A DNA stretch of 64,000 nucleotides from Leclercia sp. S52 (GTDB lineage Bacteria > Pseudomonadota > Gammaproteobacteria > Enterobacterales > Enterobacteriaceae). The position numbers and the translations under genes were made by a program. The stretch spans positions 4,340,001 to 4,404,000 of the forward strand of contig NZ_CP152474.1 in the NCBI RefSeq assembly GCF_039727615.1, given 5' to 3'. This document shows, piece after piece, positions 25,040-35,348 of this stretch. The notes beneath the pieces were generated by a model. It made no database searches. It was not told where the DNA came from and saw only the letters and a program-made list of their open reading frames with translations. Every line of letters starts with the position of its first letter. The stretch's first letter is position 1.

Positions 25040-25064
25040 GGCCTGTTGTGAAACACAACGGGCC
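25040..25064 (+). terminator. Hairpin between hpf and ptsN
   Basis: GGCCTGTTGTG-AAA-CACAACGGGCC is followed by CTTTGT. The short T run suggests a partial terminator or RNA-processing stem inside the rpoN operon. Confidence 0.5.
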
Positions 25065-25093
25065 CTTTGTACAGTTAGCGCTTAGGTGAAATT

Positions 25094-25585
25094 ATGATGA
25101 ATAACGATTCAACTCTACAACTGAGCAGTGTCCTTAATCAGGAATGTACTCGCAGTGCCGTCCACTGCCAGAGCAAAAAACGTGCCCTGGAAATCATCAG
25201 TGAACTGGCCGCAAAACAGCTGAGCCTGCCGCCGCAAGTGGTATTTGAAGCGATCCTGACCCGCGAAAAAATGGGCAGTACCGGCATCGGCAACGGCATC
25301 GCCATTCCCCATGGCAAACTTGAAGAGGATACTCTGCGCGCTGTAGGCGTGTTTGTTCAGCTGGAAACACCTATCGCCTTTGATGCCATTGATAACCAGC
25401 CTGTCGATCTGCTGTTTGCCCTGCTGGTGCCAGCCGATCAGACCAAAACACATTTGCACACCCTCTCGCTGGTGGCCAAACGTCTGGCGGATAAAACCAT
25501 CTGTCGCCGTTTGCGCGCGGCACAGAGCGATGAGGAGCTTTATCAAATTATTACGGAAACGGAAGGCAATCAGGATGATGCGTAA
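25094..25585 (+). CDS. ptsN: Nitrogen-PTS EIIA protein PtsN
   Basis: Terminal phospho-acceptor of the nitrogen PTS. In its unphosphorylated form it acts on TrkA and KdpD in E. coli. The 163 residues equal E. coli and the phosphorylated His73 is in IAIPHGKLEED. It lies between hpf and rapZ. Confidence 0.97.
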   Translation: MMNNDSTLQLSSVLNQECTRSAVHCQSKKRALEIISELAAKQLSLPPQVVFEAILTREKMGSTGIGNGIAIPHGKLEEDTLRAVGVFVQLETPIAFDAIDNQPVDLLFALLVPADQTKTHLHTLSLVAKRLADKTICRRLRAAQSDEELYQIITETEGNQDDA

Positions 25586-25630
25586 TCGGGTGATGGCTTT
25601 GACATCTGTAGTCCTGAGGAGAAACGGTAC

Positions 25631-26485
25631 ATGGTGCTGATGATCGTCAGCGGTCGTTCGGGATCCGGGAAATCGGTCGCCCTGCGAGCGCTGGAAGATA
25701 TGGGCTTTTACTGCGTCGATAACCTGCCGGTGGTGCTGCTGCCCGAGCTGGCGAGATCGCTGGCCGATCGGCAGATTTCCGCCGCGGTCAGCATCGACGT
25801 GCGTAACATGCCTGAATCGCCGGAGATCTTTGAGCAGGCGATGAGCAGTTTGCCGGAGGCGTTTTCACCTCAGCTGCTGTTCCTTGATGCCGATCGCAAT
25901 ACGCTGATCCGTCGCTACAGCGATACCCGCCGTCTGCATCCGCTCTCCAGCAAAAACCTGTCGCTGGAAAGCGCCATTGACCAGGAGAGCGATCTGCTGG
26001 AGCCGCTGCGCTCACGTGCCGATCTGATCGTCGATACCTCCGAAATGTCCGTTCATGAACTGGCGGAGATGCTGCGTACCCGTCTGCTGGGCAAACGCGA
26101 GCGCGAGCTGACGATGGTGTTTGAATCTTTCGGCTTTAAGCACGGCATCCCGATCGATGCAGACTATGTGTTTGACGTGCGCTTCCTGCCCAACCCGCAC
26201 TGGGATCCAAAGCTGCGTCCGATGACCGGCCTGGATAAGCCCGTTGCCGCGTTCCTTGACAGGCATACGGAAGTGCATAACTTTATCTATCAGACGCGCA
26301 GCTACCTTGAACTCTGGTTGCCAATGCTGGAGACAAACAATCGCAGCTACCTGACGGTGGCGATTGGCTGTACCGGGGGCAAACACCGTTCGGTCTATAT
26401 TGCTGAGCAACTGGCTGACTATTTCCGCTCACGCGGCAAAAACGTGCAGTCCCGTCATCGTACGCTGGAAAAACGTAAAACATGA
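25631..26485 (+). CDS. rapZ: RNase adapter protein RapZ
   Basis: Binds the small RNA GlmZ, directs RNase E to it, and so controls GlmS level. This is functionally linked to GlmM at the other end of the window. The 284 residues match E. coli. The Walker A GRSGSGKS is at 8-15, and the C-terminal domain carries [10 protein letters not shown] and the basic tail RHRTLEKRK. It overlaps npr by 4 nt (ATGA). Confidence 0.96.
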   Translation: MVLMIVSGRSGSGKSVALRALEDMGFYCVDNLPVVLLPELARSLADRQISAAVSIDVRNMPESPEIFEQAMSSLPEAFSPQLLFLDADRNTLIRRYSDTRRLHPLSSKNLSLESAIDQESDLLEPLRSRADLIVDTSEMSVHELAEMLRTRLLGKRERELTMVFESFGFKHGIPIDADYVFDVRFLPNPHWDPKLRPMTGLDKPVAAFLDRHTEVHNFIYQTRSYLELWLPMLETNNRSYLTVAIGCTGGKHRSVYIAEQLADYFRSRGKNVQSRHRTLEKRKT

Positions 26486-26754
26486 CCGTAAAGCAGACCG
26501 TTGAGATCACCAATAAGCTGGGCATGCACGCACGCCCGGCGATGAAGTTGTTCGAACTGATGCAGGGGTTTGACGCGGAAGTTCTGCTGCGTAATGACGA
26601 AGGCACCGAAGCCGAAGCCAACAGCGTGATTGCCCTGCTGATGCTGGACTCCGCCAAGGGCCGCCAGATCGAAATCGAAGCCACCGGCCCACAGGAAGTC
26701 GAGGCGCTGGCGGCAGTGATTGCGCTGTTCAACGCCGGGTTTGATGAGGATTAA
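26482..26754 (+). CDS. npr: Nitrogen-PTS phosphocarrier NPr
   Basis: HPr-like carrier passing phosphate from PtsP to PtsN; also called PtsO. The 90 residues equal E. coli and the active His16 is in [13 protein letters not shown]. Its stop overlaps the convergent mtgA stop within the palindrome ATTAAT, so no room remains for yrbL, which lies between them in E. coli. Confidence 0.96.
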   Translation: MTVKQTVEITNKLGMHARPAMKLFELMQGFDAEVLLRNDEGTEAEANSVIALLMLDSAKGRQIEIEATGPQEVEALAAVIALFNAGFDED

Positions 26755-27476
26755 TGCAGCTTATTGGCCTGCATAAACCCTTCCCCACCCAGCTGACGCA
26801 TCTGACGCAGGATCCACGCCTGGCGGCTGCGTACATAGCCTGAAGGCGCGCTGGCCTTAAAGCGAATTGGGTTCGGTAGCACGGCGGCCAGCAGCGCGGC
26901 CTCTGACGCCGACAGGCGGCTGGCAGGTTTGTGAAAATAGTGCCGGGCAGCGGCTTCGACGCCAAACACGCCCTCGCCAAACTCCGCGATATTCAGGTAT
27001 ACCGTCAGGATGCGTTTTTTACTCCACACCGTTTCGATCCCCAGCGTCAGTCCGGCTTCAAATCCCTTTCTCATCCAGCTGCGTCCGTCCCACAGAAACA
27101 GGTTTTTCGCCGTTTGCTGAGAAAGCGTCGATGCCCCGCGAATACGGCTCTCATTACGTTCGTTATGCGCTAACGCCTTTTCTATCGCCCCCACGTCAAA
27201 TCCCCAGTGGTCGGGAAATTTCTGATCTTCAGCGGCAATAACGGCTAACCCCATCCACGGCGAGATCTCATCCATACTCACCCAGTCAGAATGGGCAATA
27301 TAGCTGAAATCTCCTCTCAGCCAGCTCCCCAGCTGACGTTCAATCATCACCGCGGAAAACGGCACCGGCAGGAAGCTGAACAGAGCAATGCCGCCGCCCC
27401 AGAAGACCGCCAGCACCAGCAGAACGCGAATGACGATCCGTCTTACCCAGCCGGATCGGGGACGCTTCAATTTCAT
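26751..27476 (-). CDS. mtgA: Monofunctional peptidoglycan glycosyltransferase
   Basis: Inner-membrane GT51 enzyme that polymerises glycan strands from lipid II. At 241 residues it is one short of E. coli. A single membrane helix (about 13-32) precedes the catalytic domain with [14 protein letters not shown] (catalytic Glu) and [16 protein letters not shown]. It overlaps elbB by 4 nt at its start and npr at its end. Confidence 0.96.
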   Translation of the reverse strand: MKLKRPRSGWVRRIVIRVLLVLAVFWGGGIALFSFLPVPFSAVMIERQLGSWLRGDFSYIAHSDWVSMDEISPWMGLAVIAAEDQKFPDHWGFDVGAIEKALAHNERNESRIRGASTLSQQTAKNLFLWDGRSWMRKGFEAGLTLGIETVWSKKRILTVYLNIAEFGEGVFGVEAAARHYFHKPASRLSASEAALLAAVLPNPIRFKASAPSGYVRSRQAWILRQMRQLGGEGFMQANKLH

Positions 27477-28126
27477 GCCGCCAGCACCAGCACGCGGGTG
27501 ACCAGCTTCTCAATACCTGTCGCGGCCTCGGCAATGTTCTGCGCCAGCATGTACGCAGGGGTGGTGACGATCCTGTTCTCTTCGTCGACCACGATATCGT
27601 CCACCGGACAGGGGATATGCTCCCCACCCATGTCCTCGATGACCTCGGCGGTATCGATGTCGGTGCCGATGGTCAGACGCAGCGGAATATCGAAGATGGC
27701 CGGCAGCATCGCCGGGGCGATACAGATAAAGCCCAGCGGTTTCCCGGCCTCATGCATCTGCAGCGCGAGGGTTTTTAAATCGCTTTCCACCTGGCAGGCG
27801 CTGCCCTGGTGGGCAAAATCGCTGAGGTTTTTTGCGGCGCCAAAACCGCCCGGCACAATCAGCGCATCCAGTTCCGCAGCACGCGCTTCACTGAGCGGGC
27901 GGATCTGCCCGCGGGCGATCCGCGCGGCTTCAGTCAGGACATTTCGGCTTTCCGGCAGCGGTTCGCCGGTGAGATGGTTGATGACATCGGACTGGGCTTT
28001 GTCCGGCGCGAAACAGACCGCTTCTGCACCATTGCGTGCCAGCGCCAGCAGCGTCAGAACCGCTTCATGAATTTCAGAACCATCGTAAACACCGCAACCG
28101 CTCAGTACTACACCGACCTTTTTCAT
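27473..28126 (-). CDS. elbB: DJ-1/PfpI-superfamily glyoxalase ElbB
   Basis: Protein of the class I glutamine amidotransferase-like superfamily with weak glyoxalase activity reported in E. coli. ATG 28126 ([21 protein letters not shown]) gives 217 residues as in E. coli; an upstream start would add 30 unsupported residues. The substrate is unclear. It lies directly upstream of mtgA with an ATGA overlap. Confidence 0.93.
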   Translation of the reverse strand: MKKVGVVLSGCGVYDGSEIHEAVLTLLALARNGAEAVCFAPDKAQSDVINHLTGEPLPESRNVLTEAARIARGQIRPLSEARAAELDALIVPGGFGAAKNLSDFAHQGSACQVESDLKTLALQMHEAGKPLGFICIAPAMLPAIFDIPLRLTIGTDIDTAEVIEDMGGEHIPCPVDDIVVDEENRIVTTPAYMLAQNIAEAATGIEKLVTRVLVLAA

Positions 28127-28232
28127 CCTGCGATCCCTCTCGAAAAATGTTACATGCACATTAAAAATTCTGATTAAAACGGCATGCTTCACACATTTAA
28201 CTGATTCATGTAACAAAGTATTTAAGATTTGC

Positions 28233-28238
28233 TATCTT
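28233..28238 (+). promoter_or_regulatory. -10 element of the arcZ promoter
   Basis: TATCTT lies 7 nt before the ArcZ start. The -35 region is poor, as expected for a controlled promoter. ArcA represses arcZ in E. coli. Confidence 0.5.
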
Positions 28239-28244
28239 AACTGC

Positions 28245-28364
28245 GTGCGGCCTGAATTTTACGGCTACGCCATTATCCTAAAATAAACTATTAAGGCGCA
28301 GCCAAGATTTCCCTGGTGTTGGCGCAGTATTCGCGCACCCCGGTTTAGCCGGGGTCATTTTTTT
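28245..28364 (+). ncRNA. arcZ: Small regulatory RNA ArcZ (RyhA/SraH)
   Basis: Hfq-dependent small RNA that activates rpoS and represses flhDC and, indirectly, arcB in E. coli. The 5' end GTGCGGCCTGAA and the 3' processed part (AAGATTTCCCTGGTGTTGG at about 28303, then the GCGCAGTATTCGCGCACC seed region) match my memory of E. coli ArcZ. They end in the terminator CCCCGGTTTAGCCGGGG plus seven T. The central 30-40 nt (28257-28290) differ. Its 3' end overlaps the last codons of arcB on the other strand, the same arrangement as in E. coli. Confidence 0.93.
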
Positions 28365-30688
28365 CTGCTCTCCACCCAGGCTTTCAGAACGGCCACATCG
28401 TTTTGCCACTCCTGCTTCATCTCTTCAACCCATTCACCCACATTATCTTCCCACGCCGGTAAATCCGGAGACTGGATCTGCTTACCCAGCTGCTGCAGAT
28501 GGCGCAAACCGATAGATCCGGCGGCACCTTTGATCTTATGGCCCTCTTCTACAATGCCTTTCTGATCCCGCGCCGTCAGGTTGGACTCCAGCACGTTCAA
28601 ATAACCCGGCATCATCTTTTCGAATATGGCTATACCGTCAGTGATCAACTTCGGACCCACCAGTTCGATGTACTGCTCCAGCATCTCGATATCCAGCAAA
28701 GACTGCGCTTTTTCCGTATCTACCGTCGTCATGGTGCTCTCCTCTTCGTCACAGGTGTCCCAGAACTTCTTAATCATGGCGGTTAAGGCTGGTACCGCCA
28801 GCGGTTTGCTCAGTACGTCGTCCATACCGGCATCGAGGTACTCTTTTTTGTCTTTCAGCACGTTGGCGGTCAGCGCCACCAGCGGCGGCAGTTCATCGCT
28901 GGCGTAACGGCTGGTCAGCTCACGCGAGATGTCGAGCCCGGTCATGTCCGGGAGTTGAATATCCAGCAGCACCAGGTCGTATTCCCCCGGCGTAAACATC
29001 TCCAGCGCGGCGGTGCCGGTCATGGCGACATCCACGCTGCTGCCGAGTTTCTCCAGCACCGAGCGCGCCACAATCACGTTCAGTTCAATATCCTCCACCA
29101 GCAGCACGTGCAGGGCAGGCAGCGGCATATCGTCGTGGGCAAAGGTATCCTCGACCTCCTCCGCCACGGCCGGGGCGTGAACGCTCAGCTTAAACACCGA
29201 GCCGTGTCCAGGGTTGCTGCTCACCGTAATATCGCCACCCATGCTTTTCGCCAGTCGGCGCGATACCGCCAGGCCAATCCCTGTACCGGTGGCGGGCTTG
29301 CCCCCCTGGCTGTCTTTAACCTGATAATACATGGCGAAGATCTTGTCCTGCTCCTCCTGCGGAATGCCGATCCCGGAATCCTCCACCTCGAAGTGCAGCA
29401 TCTCGCCCTCGCCGTAACGTACGCGAACCGCGACCTGGCCGTTCTGGGTAAACTTGACCGCGTTGCTGATCAAGTTCCACAGGATCTGGCGCAGGCGCGT
29501 GCCGTCAGTCACCACCTTGTGCGGCAGCGGCAGGGTGGGCTCCATCACAAAGCGTAACCCTTTCTGCTGCGCCTGCAGGCCGGAGAGGTTCTCCAGATCG
29601 GCCAGGAAGCCGGTGAAGTCCACCGGCTGGTTATCCAGCTGGACTTTGCGCCGTTCCATCTTATCCATATCAATAATATCGTTGAAGATATTGCCGAGCG
29701 TGACCGCTGAAACGTGGATGGTTTTCAGATATTTCTCCTGCTCGGTCGTCAGTTCGGTATCGAGCAGAATGCGGCTTAGCCCCACGATGCCGTTGAGCGG
29801 AGTACGCAGCTCATGGCTGATGGTGGAGATGAAGGTGGTTTTATCGCGGCTGGCACGCTCCAGGGCATCCTGATAGCGCTTGCGCTCGGTAATGTCCCGC
29901 CCGAAGCCCATCAGCCCATGGCGTTTCCCGACGCGGTCGTAGTAAGGCACTTTACGGATTTCGAAGCAGGCTTTGCGCCCGTCCGGGTAGTCGAGCCACT
30001 GTTCGTAGGTCAGGGAGACGTTATGACGGAAAACCTTCTCGTCGGTTTCGATCACTTTGGCGGCAGCCTCGGGTGAGTAGACGTCCTGCGGGCGCAGGCT
30101 GACGAGCTGTTTTTCACTCTTGCCGGTCAAAAGCTCCATCGCCCGGTTACAGCCGGAGAACTCTTTATCTTCATTGCGATAGAAGACCAGATCCGGGGAG
30201 GCATCAAGGAAAGAACGCAGGAACGAGGATTGCTGCTCAAGCTGGATCTGCGTCTGCTCGCGCTCCTTCATTTCGATTTTCAGCTGTTCCAGCGTGGTCT
30301 GGCGCTCGGCCTCCGCTTTTACGCGGTCTGAGATCTCCTGATTCAGCTGGGCAATATTGTCTTTCAGCTGGACGTTGAGCTTCAGATCGCGCTCGCGCAT
30401 CTCCTCCAGCTTTTCCACGACCCGGGTCAGCCGCTGGCGGGACTCCTCCAGCTGTTCAACCACCACCGAGAGGAAATAGACCGCCCAGGGGGTGATCAGC
30501 AGGCCGAAGAAAATAGAGCGGATAAGATCAATGCTCTCAACCTGACCGTGCAGCACCATGGTAATGGCCATCTGCACCACAATCGCCAGCACCACCAGCG
30601 CCAGCGCCAGCAGCAGGGAGAAGCGTACCAGGCCGAGCTTCATCATCAGATCGACATAGTATTGCGCCAGTAACCGAATTTGCTTCAT
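28355..30688 (-). CDS. arcB: Aerobic respiration sensor kinase ArcB
   Basis: Hybrid sensor kinase that phosphorylates ArcA when quinones are reduced. ATG 30688 (MKQIRLLAQYYVDLMMKLG) gives 777 residues, one less than E. coli; the longer in-frame start at 30718 lacks support. Two membrane helices (about 23-45 and 58-77), a coiled-coil linker, a PAS domain (about 155-270), the H box with His292 (SHELRTPLNG), a receiver domain with VLLDIQLPD, and the Hpt domain (EEGHKIKGAAGS) are all present. In E. coli yhcC lies directly upstream; here 12.5 kb of other genes intervene, so the upstream regulatory DNA is changed beyond about 130 nt. Confidence 0.96.
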   Translation of the reverse strand: MKQIRLLAQYYVDLMMKLGLVRFSLLLALALVVLAIVVQMAITMVLHGQVESIDLIRSIFFGLLITPWAVYFLSVVVEQLEESRQRLTRVVEKLEEMRERDLKLNVQLKDNIAQLNQEISDRVKAEAERQTTLEQLKIEMKEREQTQIQLEQQSSFLRSFLDASPDLVFYRNEDKEFSGCNRAMELLTGKSEKQLVSLRPQDVYSPEAAAKVIETDEKVFRHNVSLTYEQWLDYPDGRKACFEIRKVPYYDRVGKRHGLMGFGRDITERKRYQDALERASRDKTTFISTISHELRTPLNGIVGLSRILLDTELTTEQEKYLKTIHVSAVTLGNIFNDIIDMDKMERRKVQLDNQPVDFTGFLADLENLSGLQAQQKGLRFVMEPTLPLPHKVVTDGTRLRQILWNLISNAVKFTQNGQVAVRVRYGEGEMLHFEVEDSGIGIPQEEQDKIFAMYYQVKDSQGGKPATGTGIGLAVSRRLAKSMGGDITVSSNPGHGSVFKLSVHAPAVAEEVEDTFAHDDMPLPALHVLLVEDIELNVIVARSVLEKLGSSVDVAMTGTAALEMFTPGEYDLVLLDIQLPDMTGLDISRELTSRYASDELPPLVALTANVLKDKKEYLDAGMDDVLSKPLAVPALTAMIKKFWDTCDEEESTMTTVDTEKAQSLLDIEMLEQYIELVGPKLITDGIAIFEKMMPGYLNVLESNLTARDQKGIVEEGHKIKGAAGSIGLRHLQQLGKQIQSPDLPAWEDNVGEWVEEMKQEWQNDVAVLKAWVESRKK

Positions 30689-30783
30689 AGGGGATCTCTT
30701 CACGACGTCATCGCACAATAATACTCAAATTCCAGGCAAGACGTTGAAGGTTGTGCAAAAAAGTGAGGGGTAGAACAGAGGAT

Positions 30784-30814
30784 GCACCTCACCTCCCAAA
30801 GGGGGAGATGAGGT
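30784..30814 (-). terminator. Palindrome between lptG and arcB
   Basis: CACCTCACCTCCC and GGGGGAGATGAGGTG form an imperfect stem just after the lptG stop, at the left edge of the relocated block. There is no T run next to it. It resembles the CCCTCACCCC-type repeats elsewhere in the window, so it may be a degenerate repeat rather than a true terminator. Confidence 0.5.
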
Positions 30815-30822
30815 GTGAAGGA

Positions 30823-31905
30823 TCAGGAGCGCTTCAACAGCAGCCAGAGGCTGATCAGGAAGAAGGAGGCGCTCGGCAGCAGCGCGCCGATAAACGGCGG
30901 GATACCGTAAACCAGAGTCAGCGGACCGAAGATCTGATCGAGAACGTAGAAGACAAACCCGAAGCTGATGCCGGTGACGACGCGTACCCCCATAGGGACG
31001 CTACGCAGCGGGCCGAAGATAAACGACAGCGCCATCAGCATCATCACCGCCACGGAGAGCGGCTGGAAGATCTTGCTCCACATGTTGAGCTGATAACGCC
31101 CGGCGTCCTGGCCGCTCGACTTCAGGTATTTCACGTAGTTGTGCAGGCCGCTGATGGACAGCGCATCCGGATCCAGCGCCACCACGCCGAGCTTGTCGGG
31201 GGTCAGGTTGGTTTTCCAGGTGCCAGTGACCGTCTGCGAACCGGTGATCTGCTTCGGGTCCTGCAGGTTTGACTCGTCCACCTGGGACAGACGCCAGACC
31301 TTTTTCTCGGTATCGAAGGTGGCCGACGTGGCATAACGCACCGCCTGCAGACGACGCTGATCGTTAAAGCTATAGATGCTCACCCCGCCAAGGGTGTTAT
31401 CGCCGGTAACGCGTTCGATATAGACGAAGTTATTGCCGTCTTTCGCCCACAGCCCCTGCTGGGTGGAGAGCAGCGAGCCGCCATACATCATCTGTGCGCG
31501 GTAGTTACGCGCCATCTGCTCGCCCTGCGGCGCAACCCACTCGCCCATTGCCATGGTCAGGAATACCAGCGGGATCGCGGTTTTCATCACCGACAGCGCA
31601 ACCTGCATACGGGTAAAGCCCGACGCCTGCATCACCACCAGCTCACTGCGCTGCGCCAGCATCCCCAGCCCCAGCAGGGCGCCTAACAGCGCCGCCATTG
31701 GGAAGAAGATCTGCACATCTTTCGGAATGCTGAGCAGGGTATACATCCCCGCGCCCATCGCATCATAGCTCCCCTGACCGGCCTTTTTCAGCTGGTCAAC
31801 AAACTTGATGATGCCGGAGAGCGACACCAGCATGAATAAGGTCATCATGATGGTGGTAAAAATGGTTTTACCGATATAGCGATCAAGAACGCCAAACGCC
31901 TGCAT
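30823..31905 (-). CDS. lptG: LPS export permease LptG
   Basis: One of the two permeases of LptB2FG. The 360 residues match E. coli. It has three N-terminal and three C-terminal membrane helices around a periplasmic jellyroll (about residues 125-265). It overlaps lptF by one base. In E. coli lptFG lies near 96.6 min and converges with yjgR; here its 3' end faces arcB. Confidence 0.95.
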   Translation of the reverse strand: MQAFGVLDRYIGKTIFTTIMMTLFMLVSLSGIIKFVDQLKKAGQGSYDAMGAGMYTLLSIPKDVQIFFPMAALLGALLGLGMLAQRSELVVMQASGFTRMQVALSVMKTAIPLVFLTMAMGEWVAPQGEQMARNYRAQMMYGGSLLSTQQGLWAKDGNNFVYIERVTGDNTLGGVSIYSFNDQRRLQAVRYATSATFDTEKKVWRLSQVDESNLQDPKQITGSQTVTGTWKTNLTPDKLGVVALDPDALSISGLHNYVKYLKSSGQDAGRYQLNMWSKIFQPLSVAVMMLMALSFIFGPLRSVPMGVRVVTGISFGFVFYVLDQIFGPLTLVYGIPPFIGALLPSASFFLISLWLLLKRS

Positions 31906-33005
31906 TACACCGCTCCTTTACGCGTAAACCGGGCTCGTACACGGCGCATCGGCACGGTATCCCACAGGTTGAGGATGACGGCCAACAGCAGATAGAGTCC
32001 GTTAATCACCCAGGTCCAGATAACCGGGTCGATTTTTCCTTTACCGCCATTCGATTTGATCGAGGTTTGCAGCAGGAAGAACACCAGATAAAGCAGCATC
32101 GCGGGCAACATCGAGAGCACGCGGCCCTGACGTGGGTTGACCACGCTGAGCGGCACGACCATCAACGCCATCATAAACACGGTGAATACCAGCGTAATTC
32201 GCCAGTGCAGCTCCGCGCGGGCGCGATTGGTATCTGTATTGATCAGCGTGCGCATGCTCATCTGTTCAGTATCGGTAGGATCCAGCGCCACCGTCTGATG
32301 ACCGATAATCGCCTGATAGTTCTGGAAATCCGTAATGCGGAAGTCACGCAGCATTGCCGTGCCTTCAAAGCGGGTGCCTTTATTCAGGGTCACGATCTGC
32401 GAACCGTCTTTACCCTGTGCGAGCTGACCGGAATCGGCTACCACCACGGACGGACGGGCATTACCTTTGGTACGGATTTGCGCGAGGAAGACTTCGTTAA
32501 AGCGGCTGCCATCCACGCTTTCAATAAACAGCACGGAGTTACCGTCGGTTGCCTGCTGGAACTGCCCCTGCGCCAGTGCGGCCATGCCGGGGTTCGCTTT
32601 TGCTTCAGCCAGCACTTCATCCTGATGACGCGAGGAGACAGGTCCGGCCCACATCACGTTCACCGCGGCCACGATGCCGGTAAACAGCGCCAGGACCATG
32701 GCGGCTTTAATCAGTACCGCTTTGCTCAGACCACATGCATGCATGACGGTAATTTCGCTTTCGGTATAGAGTTTACCGAGCGTCATCAGCAGTCCGAGGA
32801 AAAGGCTTAATGGCAGGATAAGCTGCGCCATTTCAGGCACGCCTAACCCGAGCAGGGAAAGCACCAGATTTGTGGGAATTTCGCCGTCGGCAGCCGCGCC
32901 GAGGATCCTCACCAGTTTCTGACAGAAAAAGATCAGAAGCAGGATGAAGAGTATCGCCAGCTGGCTTTTTAGCGTCTCCCGCACCAGATATCTTATGATT
33001 ATCAC
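31905..33005 (-). CDS. lptF: LPS export permease LptF
   Basis: Partner permease of LptG in the LPS exporter. The 366 residues equal E. coli. N-terminal helices (MIIIRYLVRETLKSQLAILF..), a periplasmic jellyroll and three C-terminal helices are visible. The basic tail RRVRARFTRKG is typical. It is divergent from pepA across 266 nt. LptB, its ATPase, is encoded in this window 10 kb away. Confidence 0.96.
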   Translation of the reverse strand: MIIIRYLVRETLKSQLAILFILLLIFFCQKLVRILGAAADGEIPTNLVLSLLGLGVPEMAQLILPLSLFLGLLMTLGKLYTESEITVMHACGLSKAVLIKAAMVLALFTGIVAAVNVMWAGPVSSRHQDEVLAEAKANPGMAALAQGQFQQATDGNSVLFIESVDGSRFNEVFLAQIRTKGNARPSVVVADSGQLAQGKDGSQIVTLNKGTRFEGTAMLRDFRITDFQNYQAIIGHQTVALDPTDTEQMSMRTLINTDTNRARAELHWRITLVFTVFMMALMVVPLSVVNPRQGRVLSMLPAMLLYLVFFLLQTSIKSNGGKGKIDPVIWTWVINGLYLLLAVILNLWDTVPMRRVRARFTRKGAV

Positions 33006-33268
33006 ATTAAATACGCCCGTAAAAACCCGTCTCTTTGCAGGAAAATCGCTTGTTTCATGGCTTAAACGTCATTTATTCTCTTGAGTCGTCGAAATCATCG
33101 CTAAGATTAGAACACCCGGCGGATTCGCGCTTCAGCAGTTACTATGACGTGTCGAAACCGTAATAACGTAAGATTAACACGAAGTCACCGCAACAGCGGG
33201 CATGAGTTACGAAAGGTTTCAATTCTATCCGTAGCTGCTGCTGTTGTCTTTAAGATTCAGGAGCGTAG

Positions 33269-34783
<1,515 letters not shown>

Positions 34784-34792
34784 TTCCCGTCT

Positions 34793-34870
34793 GATGCCCG
34801 GTGGCGCTACGCTTACCGGGCCTACGGGATAGTGCCGTTTGTAGGCCGGGTAAGCGTAGCGCCACCCGGC
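34793..34870. repeat. REP/BIME pair between pepA and holC
   Basis: GATGCCCGGTGGCGCTACG...CCTACGG is followed 13 nt later by its inverted partner GTAGGCCGGGTAAGCGTAG...CACCCGGC. This is the enterobacterial REP palindrome family arranged head to head. A single related unit recurs at 39831-39863. Confidence 0.9.
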
Positions 34871-34904
34871 TTTGCATTTAAATCCACAACAAGAAGCCCC
34901 ATAT

Positions 34905-35348
34905 ATGAAAAACGCAACGTTCTATCTTCTGGACAACGACACGCAACAGGATGGCTTAAGCGCCGTCGAACAGCTGGTGTGTGAGATTGCCGCAGAACGT
35001 TGGCGCGGTGGAAAACGCGTGCTGATTGCCTGTGAAGATGAGCAGCAGGCCATCCGTCTGGATGAAGCCCTGTGGGCACGACCGCCGGAAAGTTTTGTTC
35101 CGCATAATCTTGCGGGGGAAGGACCGCGCGGTGGCGCGCCGGTGGAGATCGCCTGGCCGCAAAAACGCAACAGCAGCCCGCGGGATCTTTTAATCAGCCT
35201 GCGTACCGGCTTTGCAGATTTTGCCACCGCTTTCACAGAAGTGGTAGACTTTGTCCCTCACGAAGATTCTTTGAAACAACTGGCGCGCGAACGCTATAAA
35301 GCGTACCGCCTGGCTGGTTTTAACCTGAATACGGCAACCTGGAAATAA
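34905..35348 (+). CDS. holC: DNA polymerase III chi subunit
   Basis: Clamp-loader accessory subunit that contacts SSB through the HolC-HolD pair. ATG 34905 ([12 protein letters not shown]) gives 147 residues as in E. coli; an upstream in-frame ATG at 34872 lies by the REP element and is unsupported. The stop overlaps the valS start (TAATG). Confidence 0.95.
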   Translation: MKNATFYLLDNDTQQDGLSAVEQLVCEIAAERWRGGKRVLIACEDEQQAIRLDEALWARPPESFVPHNLAGEGPRGGAPVEIAWPQKRNSSPRDLLISLRTGFADFATAFTEVVDFVPHEDSLKQLARERYKAYRLAGFNLNTATWK

